Source: Cymbomonas tetramitiformis
Lineage: Eukaryota > Chlorophyta > Pyramimonadophyceae > Pyramimonadales > Pyramimonadaceae
NCBI GenBank assembly: GCA_001247695.2
Contig: LGRX02027082.1
Location: 1-64,000, forward strand
Length of the DNA: 64,000 nt
Direction of reading: 5' to 3'
The first letter of the stretch is position 1. The number at the start of each line of letters is the position of its first letter. The notes under the pieces are model-generated. The model searched no databases, had not been told where the DNA came from, and saw only the letters and a program-made list of their open reading frames with translations. The position numbers and the translations under genes are program-made. Positions 41,200 to 51,829 of the stretch are shown one piece after another.

Positions 41200-43660
41200 C
41201 CATAATCTAACGATCAGCAGGGATCTCGCGCGCAAGTTTTGCCAAATAAACTTTTGTCCTAGGAAGCTGGGATGGCATGGCATGGCATTGGCATGGCATG
41301 GTATGGTATGTATATGCAAATCTATTTAACACATGTCGTATAAACATAATATATTTATGAAAGTTATAGTCACGATGTTTGTATTTATGTGCACAATATA
41401 TATTATGTGGTATGGTATTACATTAATATACGATCTGAGAATAAAATTGGTGATTGAGGTTGATCCATAACGATCGGAAGTTATTAGGAACATAGGTTTA
41501 GGATCCAACTCGACGGATGTGCGTCGATCACGATGGCACCACTTTATATGTAGTTATATTGTATATATAATATTATATAGCAGAAAACCAATGAAAATGT
41601 AAATATAAATACACATTTATGTATAAATATATATCGATGTATTTATATAGAATATGACCCTTCGCTAGTGATTTGTACATTGCGGCAAATTCATCCATTA
41701 GACTGTTCGAATCGGAACTGGCGATGGCGAAGCATAAAAATATAAAATCAAAATAAATATTTTCCCCATTTTCATTGATGAACATAAATCCGAATAGTTT
41801 ATATCCATATTATATCATCATTATATCATATACGTTCCTCCTACGTTATACAATTTCTTTAATTATTATTATTAAACTGTATGATTACTATTATTATTAT
41901 TATTATTAGTATAATCGTGCATTATGTGTACAATTAATAATAGAATACGTACAATATGGCTACTATGCATTCATATAAATATATATACACAGTTGTACAC
42001 ACTGCATGTATGACACTATAGATAATTATCTTCACATCTATCTATGCATCTATCTATTTTATGAACAGGTGTTCAGTGACTTGGCGCCGAATCCTATGAC
42101 ACCTGTTCATAAATGATATGAACGCGAACACATTCGTTAGAACTGCGATTAACGCGCGGTGACATGTCGACAGCTGTACATAACGTCGACGGCTCGCGAG
42201 CGAATTGAGCATTTCAGCAGCCGATCCCACGTGGACTGACGTGTCCCCAAAAATACGAAATATTAGAGAGGTTCCGATTTTCGATTACAGGGTACAGTGT
42301 CACAGTACGGATTTTAGACCGGGTTTTTGAAATAACATATGCCGGGTTTTTGGAGACCCGATTTTTTCGACCTTGCTGCCGACGAGAGGGGGACTTGCGA
42401 CCTGCGGTACCGATCGAAGGTGGGGGGTGGGGGGCTTGGACTTCGTTCGCGGATCCAAGGTCCCCCCATTGGGTGCAGTATTTAGCCTTCGGGTCTGGAG
42501 ATAACTCCATCCAGCCCTTCAGCATGGTGTCTTATCCTGTTTACCATACTATCACCATCGCTTGACATCCAGCTCGCACATGTGTTAGCTGGATGGTACT
42601 ATGTATCATGTGTTAATATGATATTTGAACACTACACTTTCGAGACAGTGTGTTGTCAGCTTACATAGTAGTGTCAGTGATTTGATTATTAAACTTGTGA
42701 ATCAGTGCAATGTCATTATACTTAATGATATCAGTATTACATCAATACATAAGTTGCAGTGACTTGTGTATGCAATGACTTATGTACGGTACTTTCTGAT
42801 TTAGTACACTATGCGTTTGTGTGAGATTTATGCTACTACACACACTTGTATATAGGTAATTGCTAATTCATTACACTATACCAAGTTGATCTATCACATA
42901 AGATGATCTGTATACCACTAACAGCATGTATCTAACATGATATATATCAACTCGGTTAGTGACTGTAATCCTGCATATCTCATCGGCAGTGATGAGTTGC
43001 TTGGGTATATTTCACACATGGTTCCGGTGAATATTCCTTTCAGTGATCCACAATAGAACGATATGTGGTCCGGAGAGTATCTCGACTCCACCGGGACATA
43101 ACGAGCTAATTATTGTGTTACCAACCACTGAATAGGCACCTTACACCATATGGGTTCAAATATAGTTAACATGCACAGCAGGATGTTTTTGTGCATGTCT
43201 GATGCATTGTGATATGATGCCATATATTCCAGTTGCTACCGTGATCAAACTGGTTTATACATAATATCTGCTAACATGATGCATGCACTACTTACAATAT
43301 TGCAGTCACTCAGTATAGAACGTGCATATACTCAGATGCTGCATGTTAGTGTGTGCCACATGTACTGTGAGTTCAGATAAACATCGCTTGCACACTATAT
43401 TGCAGATGAGCATGAAATGCTGACAATTTGAATATTTCTGCAGTCATCAATATATGGTGTGAAATGTTGTAGTATAATAATCAGATGTTCATCATGCATC
43501 CATTCAAAATATGCCTGCGAGTATACAGTTGTTTTGCAGAGTATTTTGACACGAGTGTATATTGTACAGTCGATCATAGCATCATCTTGACATTGTCATC
43601 GTCATCAATTGAAATCATTCATATCGTGCTGCAAGTAACTTATACATTAGGGCACGCTGA
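41200..43660. other. AT-rich non-coding region
   Basis: 41270-41310 is a GGCAT/GGTAT microsatellite. 41560-42050 is TA/TTA-rich. 42415-42440 is a G-run cluster (GGTGGGGGGTGGGGGG) with quadruplex potential. A 103-codon minus frame at 42214-42525 is not supported by any feature. Confidence 0.5.
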
Positions 43661-43664
43661 TGAT

Positions 43665-43815
43665 TGCGAACGGTGCGACGCGCTGATGATTGCAAACAGT
43701 GCATCGCGCTGATGATTGCGAACAGTGCATCGCGCTGATGATTGCGAACAGTGCATCGCGCTGATGATTGCGAACAGTGCATCGCGCTGATGATTACGAA
43801 CAGTGTAACGCTGAG
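43665..43815. repeat. 26-bp minisatellite
   Basis: Six copies of GCGCTGATGATTGCGAACAG followed by TGCATC. Confidence 0.93.
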
Positions 43816-44333
43816 ATGCATGTTGAAAGCTGCGATCCATTTCTGGGAAAACATGCGATCATCGCGTATACTGCCAAATGAGAATTAATCCATCGCGCAT
43901 CACATGTATGCATACAGCGCCGATGACATTCTGCGCGGATAATTATTCCGCTGATGATTGCGCTTTCGCGTCGCTTCTACGAACATATGTAAACCTGCGA
44001 ATCATGTATGCGAGTTCATCATTATTGCTGCGCGCATATGTGCCATTTGCACACCTTCGCGCGCTGTTATCTCTGACGGTGTATATGTGAACAATTGTGA
44101 TTCTGACGATGTCTCCTCGCGCACTATTTTCGCTTATGCAGCGATCAGCATATGCAGTATATCAATATTCGAGCGGATGTGACGCCAATTATTATTCGCT
44201 CTCCTCAACCTGCATATACAAAATTTTTGATATCTACGCTGCGCTCACACTAGAGTTCTCGTATCGTGCTTGGACGATCAGAATACCACTGATACGGGCT
44301 GTAGATACAAGCGCCGTGATTATATTATCAATA

Positions 44334-44942
44334 CAGTTCCCGCTCGTTCATAAGAAACCTTTTTTTAAGAAACCAGCCGCTGGGATTTAGAATAATAAGA
44401 AATTTCCAGCGAATACGAAAAGCGCTGGAATTTGACGATCAGAAATAAGAAAATCCAGCGTACTAGGTGCCGATAATTAAGAAATAGCTGGCGCTAATTA
44501 GCGACGTGGTTTAATTAGCTATTCGTGTGTAGTTGGAGGCTGTACCAGAACTGCGAGTAGCTTGCTCCTCTCAGAATCATACTCATCACTGTTGATGATG
44601 TCCCTGTCAAGTAATTCCTTGAGTTTCTTTAGCGCGTCGAAAGCAAAATTTGACATGATGAAGTGATTTAAAAAAATGGAAAGTTTTCAAAAAAAACATT
44701 GTATTTGAGTTTAAAAAAAACATTGTCAGTGGTCCTTCGCATTCTGGAAATGGCTTCACATCGGATTAAGAAAATCATTGGCTGGGATAAGAAAGTCTGT
44801 CGCTGCGGAAGTCCAAGAGTTAAGAAATTTCTTTTGAGCCCTATTCGCTGGGCGCTGGAAAATCCGGATCGGCGCGATAAGAAAGGGGGCCCGCTGGTCG
44901 CTGGATCGAAATGACCCGTTTCTTATGAACGAGCGGGCACTG
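44334..44942. mobile_element. pogo/Tc1-type MITE with TA target duplication
   Basis: The 609-bp unit starts CAGTTCCCGCTCGTTCATAA and ends with the inverted copy (TTATGAACGAGCGGGCACTG). It is flanked by TA on both sides (44332-44333 and 44943-44944). Termini CAGT...ACTG and a TA duplication are the standard signature of Tc1/mariner/pogo elements. The interior contains AAGAAA-rich sub-repeats and a short coding-like stretch on the minus strand but no DDE transposase, so it is non-autonomous. Confidence 0.8.
44519..44657 (-). pseudogene. Short SHOCT-like coding remnant inside the MITE
   Basis: On the minus strand a frame reads FDALKKLKELLDRDIINSDE and then YDSERSKLLAVLVQPPTTHE before a TAG at 44519-44521. 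The pattern L-x-x-L-K-E-L-x-D-x-x-I-x-x-x-E-[YF]-[DE]...K-x-LL is that of SHOCT (short C-terminal) domains. The ATG at 44657 (MSNFAF) is in a different frame: a TTTT run gives a one-base offset. It is therefore a remnant, or is translated another way. Confidence 0.4.
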
Positions 44943-45049
44943 TATACAAAGAAACACTGCAAAGTTGGACAGCAATGCGAGTGTACGGATGTGCGGATTT
45001 GTGAGTGCAGATTTTGTGAGAAGAGCTGCTGAAGCACAACGCTTCCTCA

Positions 45050-45530
45050 CTTAAGTACCTACGTCTCCCATCATCTTAGATGGTACCGCCATTGGGTTGT
45101 GAACCCGAGACGTAGGTTGAACGACCAGCATTGTATAAACGACTAGTTCGTTCATGCTGCGCATGCATGTTCCGCGCATGCTAAAGCGAAGATGGTTCTT
45201 GAAGAATCGACAAGATGTATCTTTGCTTTGTCATCTTCGAGTTCGGAGTACGAACTCTCAATGACAAGATCATTCAAGTATTTCCTTGAATAATTACAGA
45301 TGATGTGACGTATCATCTGGCGACCTGTACAGTCATCGTCGACTGTAATGACTACTGTCATAATGATGTATGACGCGACTCGACGTGTACAGTCGTGATC
45401 GATCGTACTGTTGACTGTCATATTAATATATGACACGACATGACATGACATGACATGACATGACATGTCTGACAGGTATGACACGTATGACATGTATGAC
45501 ACATATGTCATCGGTCATGACCCTGACAGA
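45050..45530. other. Non-coding, with palindromes and a TGACA microsatellite
   Basis: ACCTACGTCTC at about 45058 pairs with GAGACGTAGGT at about 45108. A (TGACA)n-type run lies at 45430-45510. It may include the 3' LTR of the minus-strand chromovirus, since a purine tract lies at its right edge, but no second LTR copy was found for comparison. Confidence 0.35.
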
Positions 45531-45541
45531 TCTCCCCTCTT
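45531..45541 (-). promoter_or_regulatory. Polypurine-tract candidate of the chromovirus
   Basis: On the minus strand AAGAGGGGAGA is followed by TCTGTCAGGG, which could be the start of a 3' LTR (TGTC...). It lies about 1 kb downstream of the pol stop. Not verified by an LTR pair. Confidence 0.25.
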
Positions 45542-46515
45542 AAAATAGTTGTGACCTCACAATGGGCATACCTTTGTATATGTCGATAATGTCTTTGTTG
45601 TTGTTGCTTCTTGCTGGTACCAGTCTTCTTACACCGATTTGAGGCGTCCCTCATGGTGTTTTTAGGTTATTGGGGGGAACTGAGTCCACTTTAGTCCCTC
45701 ACCTTACAGTTCTTAGGATGTAGCCCACCTTTCTGCAAATCGTATCGTATTTCAGAGTGACGTTTGAAGGTATCCGAGGTTTACGTTACGGATTTTTGCG
45801 CTCGCCGTCGTCGAATTTGCGAACGATGATCGACGTTTTAACGAACGATTCTCGGCCTTATATATACAACTGATCGACGAAAGCCCAAGGGCACATGTTT
45901 CCACAGTTATATATAGTGCACCCAACCCTTCCTCCCCTCCTGAAGCTACTATGGAGGTTCACAGGCGGCAACGGGGAGCCCGTGTTTGTTTCCGGAGTTA
46001 TTTCACCGGGGGCTTGTTTTAATGCAAACGGAGTGGCCCTGCTTAACGGGATTGGACTTATAATCCTTCACCCGGTCTGCTCATCTCCTTAATATTTGGT
46101 CCGGTACGCGCGCTTTGACGAACATCTATCGCGATGAGTGAGAGTGGATTCGCCACGTACTAATGTGAAATTTCTTTAGTTATGTTTGTCAAGCATAACA
46201 AAGGATCACAACTCCGTCTACCTCAGTCGATGTCTCCGGTAGCTCGGATGACTGGCCAAAAGTCCGATGACAAACCACGGCTGGCAAAGGTAGCATTAGC
46301 AGTTTTTATTATCCACAGATATGATATCTCGCATGTATGCGTATCTGTGCAAGGGTATGATTTTGAACAAGGCTCACTACACCTTTAGCAAGGAAGGATC
46401 AATTTCCTGCTTCTATGCAACATAATGATACAACATTAAGAGCAAGGTTTATATAGATGATCGACATGTATTAGTATATATTACAAGAAGTAAGGGCATA
46501 AGGCTTAATAAATGT

Positions 46516-47245
46516 TTAGCCTTCATAGGCAGCTATTATGTCTGCTGCATTGGTCAGCTCTGTGGCTTTGACCCAGGTGTCATGCTCAGGGCCGTAGCCT
46601 GCATATCGTACTAAGTAGTATTTGACACCTCTAGTGAACTTATCTGAGAGTATATGTGATATCTCAAATAGTGGTTGCCCTTCTTCGGTGATCATCTGTG
46701 GCAGAGGCAAAGGTGCTTGAATCGAGTCATTGTACAGCTCTAATCTGGAAACAGGCTGTACCGGATGGATACGGATATCAAGATCTCCGAAATCTAGCTC
46801 GTATGCACGTCCATGGCTAAGCACTTTGGAAATGGTGAATGGCCCAATATATGGCTGCTTAAAGTGTCTGCCTGCCTCTGTCAAACCAGTCCATTGAATA
46901 AACTCGGTCCGTAAAAGAACTTTCTGCCCAACTGCAAACTGCTTAGGCATGTGAGTCTTATTGAATCTGGCTTGGCTAATTTCTGCTGCACGGGAAATGT
47001 TGTCTACCGCGTTGGCGTGAACAGCCGAATACTGGTCAAAATGATCTCGAATAGCTCTTTGTATTGGCACCGGAGCTTCTGGCGGAATAGTGATTACCAG
47101 ATCGTGAGGCGAAAGTGGCTGCGCCATCGAGTCGAGATAAAATGGTGAATAACCAGTAGATGCAGAAACTGTGTTGTTAATTGCAAACTCCACCAGAGGC
47201 AACTTGTCCTCCCACGAATTGGCTGAAGTATCATTGCAACAACAC
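46516..47245 (-). CDS. pol: Chromovirus pol, exon 2: integrase C-terminus and chromodomain
   Basis: It begins directly after the acceptor TTCTTCCTCAG with the continuation of the integrase core, NSWEDKLPLVEFAINNTVSA, where the family has W...LP..EFA.N. A GPF/Y-like module follows (KVLLRTEFIQWTGL to YIGPFTISKVLSHG). The last 50 residues are a chromodomain: FEISHILSDKFTRGVKYYLV and RYAGYGPEHDTWVKATELTN. The cage aromatics are partly kept (F, Y, W). In chromoviruses this domain steers integration to heterochromatin marks. The upstream ORF start at 47307 lies in the intron and is not real. Confidence 0.85.
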
Positions 47246-47329
47246 CTGAGGAAGAAAAAATACCATCTAATCAGTTCATAAACAAGAGGATGGTGAAATC
47301 GAATCATGAATCAACAATTTGAAAATTAC
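47246..47329 (-). other. 84-nt spliceosomal intron within the integrase coding region
   Basis: On the minus strand the donor is CCTCAG|GTAATT and the acceptor TTTTTTCTTCCTCAG|GTG. Splicing joins ATC CTC AG|G TGT and restores one continuous integrase frame (FIEDILR|CCCND...). Without splicing, the frame stops two codons after the donor. The octamer CCTCAGGT occurs at both junctions. Confidence 0.75.
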
Positions 47330-50136
47330 CTGAGGATGTCCTCAATGAAGGCATGGCTCCTCTCATTGGCAGCATTCGACTGTGGATGGTGTGAAGATGT
47401 CATGGACAATCTCGTACCAGTAGACTTCCACAGTGTCTGCCAGAATGTAGAGGTGAATCTGGGGTCTCGATCTGAGATGATGTTCCTCGGAAGACCATGG
47501 AGCTTGAAGATATGCTGCATATAGATAGAAGCAGTATGCTGAGCTGTCCAGGTCATGCTGAAGGGAATGAGATGACAGCGATGAGAGAATTGGCACATTA
47601 CCACAAATATACTGTCGTGCCCATTAGTGGTGATAGGCAAGTCAGTGATCCAATCAAGAGATACATCTAGCCATTTTGTCTTAGGCACGGAATATCGTAT
47701 ATGTGCCTGACCATAAGGCTTGTGTCGCCTCGTTTTCTGGCGCTGACAAACGGGGCACTCCCGAATGTAGTTGATAGCTGCCGTTGTCATTCCTGGCCAA
47801 TAATACCGGCTACGCAGAAGATGAAGCATGCGATTTTTGCCTACATGACCAGAAATAGTGGCTGAGTGGCACTCGTGAAGGAGAATATGGCGGAGCTGTG
47901 TGATCTCACCGTCATCTGTGGGAACTTTAGCTGTTGGTGGTATGTACAGCTGTCTGCCATATATGGTCTTACGATAGATCAGTCCCTGAACAAACTCGAA
48001 GCTGTAGCTGCTGACTGACTGAGATGAAGTCGATGATGTCAGCTTAGCCAAGATAGTCTGTGCAAATGTGTCACGATCATATTCAGATATAATGATGTCG
48101 TGAAGCTGGTGAGCTGATGAAGAGGATATACGAGCAATGAATGAAGAATCTGCAGACGGAATGTCGATGACTGGAACCTCGATGATGCCTCTATGTTTCA
48201 GACAATCAAGGAGTTCTAGGAGTGTAGAAATGCGAGTGAGCGCATCTGCAACCTTGTTCTTTTCGCCAGCGATATGCTCAATATGGAAGTTGTACTCGGA
48301 GAGCTCATCCAACCACCGTGCCTGTTTGGGGCTCAGTGTGGATTTAGTCTGGAAATAAACCAGAGGCTGATGATCTGAGCGTACTATGGTCTCAGGAGCT
48401 CCCAACAAGATATGGCGAAAGAACCGGAAGCCCTCCACAATGGCAAATAACTCGATCTCAGGAATAGGCCAACGTCTCTGTGTATCGGATAGAGTGACGC
48501 TGTGATAGCCACATGGCTTCAAACCCTTTCCTTGATCCTGAAGTATTACTTGACCAACGTGTGTGCCTGATCCATCGACCTCCATAATAGATGGCAGTTT
48601 CTGATCTGGGAGCTGCAATACTGGAGCGTTACAGATGGCACTTTTGAGATTGTCAAATGCCTGCTGCTGCTCTGTTTCCCAGACAAACTCTGCATTATCT
48701 TTAAGGAGACGATTGAGCGGCTCGGCAACTTTGGAGAATTTTGGTATGAATCTCCTAAATTGACCGACCATGCCCAAGAATGACCGAAGGGATGACTTGC
48801 CATCTTTAGCCATACGGCGTAGAGGCTGCTTTCCAACGGTGGGACCATAAGACATTGGAGGCTGAATTGCCATGACTGCTCGGATTCTGTCTTCGATGAT
48901 GGATAGACCTGCTTCAGAGATGTTATGTCCGATGAAGTCTATAGATCTGACGAACAACTCCACCTTGGAAGGCCTGATGAAGAACTGATGATCTCTGCAA
49001 CGCTGAAGAAACTGTCGAACATGTGTCACGTGGCTGTCAAAATCTGGACTGTATACGATAGTGTCGTCCATGAATATGACAAGAAACTGATCGATGAAGT
49101 CGAAGAATGCTCGGTTCCCTACACGAAGTGCTGTTGCAGGAGCATTGGTCAATCCGAAAGGCATAACTGTCCATTCATAAGACCCGTATCTGGTACGAAT
49201 AGCAGTTTTATGAATGTCGTCTGGATGGATGGGAATCTGGTTGAAATCAAATCTGCTGAACCAGTGTGCTCCTCTCAATTGCTCAAGTAGGGTGGCATGT
49301 GGTGGCAGTGGATAAGTGTCCTTTATGGTAATGTTATTCAGGGCACGATAATCACAACACATCCTCCACTTTCCCCCTGGCTTAGGAGCGAAAATGATTG
49401 GACACCCATATGGCGATGAAGAAGGACGAAGGATACCCAACTCGACATACTTGATGATTTGCCGTTTGAGCTCCTCCATCATGGGAACAGGGATTGTGCG
49501 AACTGGCTGAGATGGTGGTTTATGCCCAGGTTCAATGTTGATTCGATGATACCCACCTTCAAACCGTTCTGGCCTATGACCAGCTGGAAGATCCTCCTGG
49601 AAAATGTCTGAAAAGTCTTCTCTCACTTGGTCACGTGCTGCTGTGACCTCTGGGTTTTCCATTGTGGTGTCTGAGTCTGATGCTGTGAAGACCAGTTCAC
49701 CATCGACCTCGGAGAGGAAAAAGAGATATGCAACGGCTTCTTCAGCCGAACCACTGGATCGAATGCGACGGAGATGTTTCCTCATAGTGGTGGCACTGAC
49801 CAATTCCATTTCAGGAAGGCCATCTGAGTCTGAGTCTGCAGTCTGCTCAACTCTGGATAGAACTGTACGAACACTGGAACCTGATGAGTGTGTCTTGGTG
49901 ATCGTCATGTTCTTCGACTGAAAGTCTATGTGTGGGTTCCTTCTCTCCAACCAATCCTGTCCCAGGATGACTGTGAAGGGCCTCATATCAATAACATAGA
50001 GGTTTTGAATCCTTATACTTGCCCAGCGTGAATGTAGCATTGGGAAGATAGGATGTACAGGGTAATTGGCTTCCTCCAGCCAACCCCACTGAGAATGACG
50101 ACGAGTCTGATGGTGATATACCAAGCTGAGAAGCAA
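47330..50136 (-). CDS. pol: Chromovirus pol, exon 1: RT, RNase H and integrase core
   Basis: The frame first reads the end of the protease (VIDMRPFTVILGQDWLERRN). RT follows with KWRMCCDYRALNN, WFSRFDFNQIPIHP, the SYEWTVMPFGLTNAPAT block and the catalytic FMDD at about 49064-49075. RNase H follows with ILQDQGKGLKPCGYHSVTLS and a DHQPL motif. The integrase H2C2 finger is at about 47890-47740 (HECHSATISGH to CPVCQRQ), then the core with DWITDLPITTNGHDSIFVVM, a DRDPRFTS aspartate and the glutamate in NAANER. Two departures are seen: the usual FQRLM after NAPAT is replaced by ALRVG, and there is an 18-residue insertion before SFLGMVGQFRRFI. The listed start at 50136 is only the first in-frame start codon. 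Pol is probably expressed from gag by frame change. Confidence 0.88.
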
Positions 50137-50382
50137 ATTGTCTGTCGATAAAAGATGATGTGGCTCCTGGATCTACCAAAATGTGAGTATTCTGTCCAAA
50201 TACTTTCCCCTTGTACAACAACAGCTTCTTCTGTGATTTCAGCTGTGCTGTCTGAGACTGCATCTGTGCGATGTGCTCTGAGGGATTATCTGTTTGCTGG
50301 AACTGCAATGTCAGATTGGATAGGACTTCTTCTGAGATACTCTCAACCTGGCCACTTGCTTCAGTGGCGTCTGCAGGCTGAT
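49988..50382 (-). CDS. Chromovirus protease (frame offset from gag and RT)
   Basis: The frame contains KVFGQNTHILVDPGATSSFI followed by DRQFASQLGIS, a retropepsin with DPGA in place of the usual D[ST]G[AS]. It also contains the spacer upstream (SEEVLSNLTLQFQQ). It ends at a stop a few codons after FTLGKYKDSK, where the RT frame takes over. The open frame begins at 50848, but that upstream part overlaps gag and is the wrong frame. This segment is in a different phase from gag and RT, which share one phase. Confidence 0.75.
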
Positions 50383-51825
50383 CTATCCCCTCTGGGGTGC
50401 TCTGAACAGTGGTACCTGTGCAGTACCCTGAGAGTTTCCCTGAGGAGATGGAGCTGAAGCTGGAGCTGGAGATGGAGCTGGAGTTGAAACTGCAGCATTG
50501 AGGCTCTGCTGATTCTTCAAGGAATTGACCAAGGTGTTGATCGTGTTGATAAGTTTGCCAGACCCATCCTTGGCACCCTGATTCTGCTGCTGTTGCTGCT
50601 GCCTCCGATTCTGAAAATAGGGATTTGGATTTGGAGCTGGTGGCTTTCCCTTGATCTCCTTTCCATCTGGGGTTCTGGTGGAGAAACAATCCTTTGTGGC
50701 GTGATTGGTACGACCACATCGTTGGCAAGGCTGAGGAGGATTTGGTGCTGCTCCTTTTCCTTTTCCTTTTCCACCTTTTCCCTTGCCTTTTCCACCTTTT
50801 CCCTTTGTCCGATTCTGTGGAAAATTCTGGCTGCCATTCTGATTCCAACTCCTATTTCTGTTGGATCTGTCATATGGCTTTTGGCCACGTCCTTTGTTCT
50901 GTTCCTTTCTGACTGGACCTCCAGATGACTGTTCCTTCTGACCCCGATAGTGCAGGGTTTCCGATTGCTTGGAATGAATGACGTAGTTCAGATCAAGCAA
51001 TATCTGTGTGGTTTCTGGCCACGACAGATTGTTCCTCTGCTCTTCTGTCAGATATCTGAGCTGAAACTGTCTTCTGAGATCTGGATCCATACAGGAGACG
51101 AATCTGTCCTTTATCAGCACATCATTCAAATCAACTGCTGCCAGAGAAGCCAGTGATGTGAATGTGCGCAAATAATCTGCAAAGGTTTGGGTTCCTTGAG
51201 TCAGTGCCATAAGATGTTTCTTGGCTACTGATCTCTTATGAGGATTACCAAATTGTCTGAGAAAAGTCTGTCTGATCATTTCATAGGTGGAATGTGGCTG
51301 TTGTGCCTGAACCTGAAAATAGTGTCTGTCATTGTTCTGTATAAGAGTCAAAAATACTGTAATCAAGTCCTTATCAATGACACCTGGATAGGTGAACTGG
51401 AAATATCTGTCCATGGTATCCAACCAGACCTCTGCGTCCTGTCCTGTTTTGAATTCCCTTGGTGGTGTCATTTTCACCTTGGGGACCAAACTAGGTGGTG
51501 CTAATGGTGGCAATGGTGCTGGTACTGAATCTGCATCTGGATCTAAAAAGACCAAAGGAGGATTGTCTTCTGAATATTCTGCTTCTGGTGCCTGTGGCTC
51601 ATTAGCAGGATCCTTGTACCGACTCATATCTGGTTTCATGCGACTGACGTTGTCATAATAGCCAATGTGGTCATATCTGGTTAGTGTATCTGCATAACCA
51701 GCGATCCACTTCGGAACCTTAAACCGACTGTATGCATCATAGGAACCAAGAATGTCGAAAAACCAAGTCGAATGATCTGGGTTGATATCTGGAACCTCAT
51801 GCTCTTCCTCTTCGATAGTAACCAT
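50383..51825 (-). CDS. gag: Chromovirus Gag
   Basis: 480 residues from ATG at 51825, preceded by TGTTTTTAG, which could also be a leader-intron acceptor. The middle holds a Ty3-type capsid (retrotransposon gag) pattern: VWLDTMDRYFQFTYPG, then HYFQVQAQQPHSTYEMIRQT, then the FADYLRTFTSLAS helix and MDPDLRRQFQLRY. A basic Gly/Lys/Asn-rich linker follows, then a zinc knuckle CQRCGRTNHATKDC (CX2CX4HX4C). The tail is Gln/Pro/Ser-rich. It packages element RNA into particles. Confidence 0.88.
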   Translation of the reverse strand: MVTIEEEEHEVPDINPDHSTWFFDILGSYDAYSRFKVPKWIAGYADTLTRYDHIGYYDNVSRMKPDMSRYKDPANEPQAPEAEYSEDNPPLVFLDPDADSVPAPLPPLAPPSLVPKVKMTPPREFKTGQDAEVWLDTMDRYFQFTYPGVIDKDLITVFLTLIQNNDRHYFQVQAQQPHSTYEMIRQTFLRQFGNPHKRSVAKKHLMALTQGTQTFADYLRTFTSLASLAAVDLNDVLIKDRFVSCMDPDLRRQFQLRYLTEEQRNNLSWPETTQILLDLNYVIHSKQSETLHYRGQKEQSSGGPVRKEQNKGRGQKPYDRSNRNRSWNQNGSQNFPQNRTKGKGGKGKGKGGKGKGKGAAPNPPQPCQRCGRTNHATKDCFSTRTPDGKEIKGKPPAPNPNPYFQNRRQQQQQQNQGAKDGSGKLINTINTLVNSLKNQQSLNAAVSTPAPSPAPASAPSPQGNSQGTAQVPLFRAPQRG

Positions 51826-51829
51826 CTAA

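Larger units (their letters stand above)
46516..51825 (-). mobile_element. Ty3/gypsy chromovirus, internal coding region
   Basis: Order on the minus strand: gag with zinc knuckle, protease, RT, RNase H, integrase (H2C2 and D,D,E core), chromodomain. That order (integrase after RNase H) is Ty3/gypsy, and the C-terminal chromodomain marks the chromovirus branch. Reading frames are mostly open, but the protease lies in a frame offset from both gag and RT. No clear LTR pair was found inside the window. Confidence 0.9.

Noticed and set aside
43615..43854. Minus-strand ORF of repeated HRNHQRDALFA units
   Set aside because: It is produced by the 26-bp minisatellite, which shifts frame between copies.
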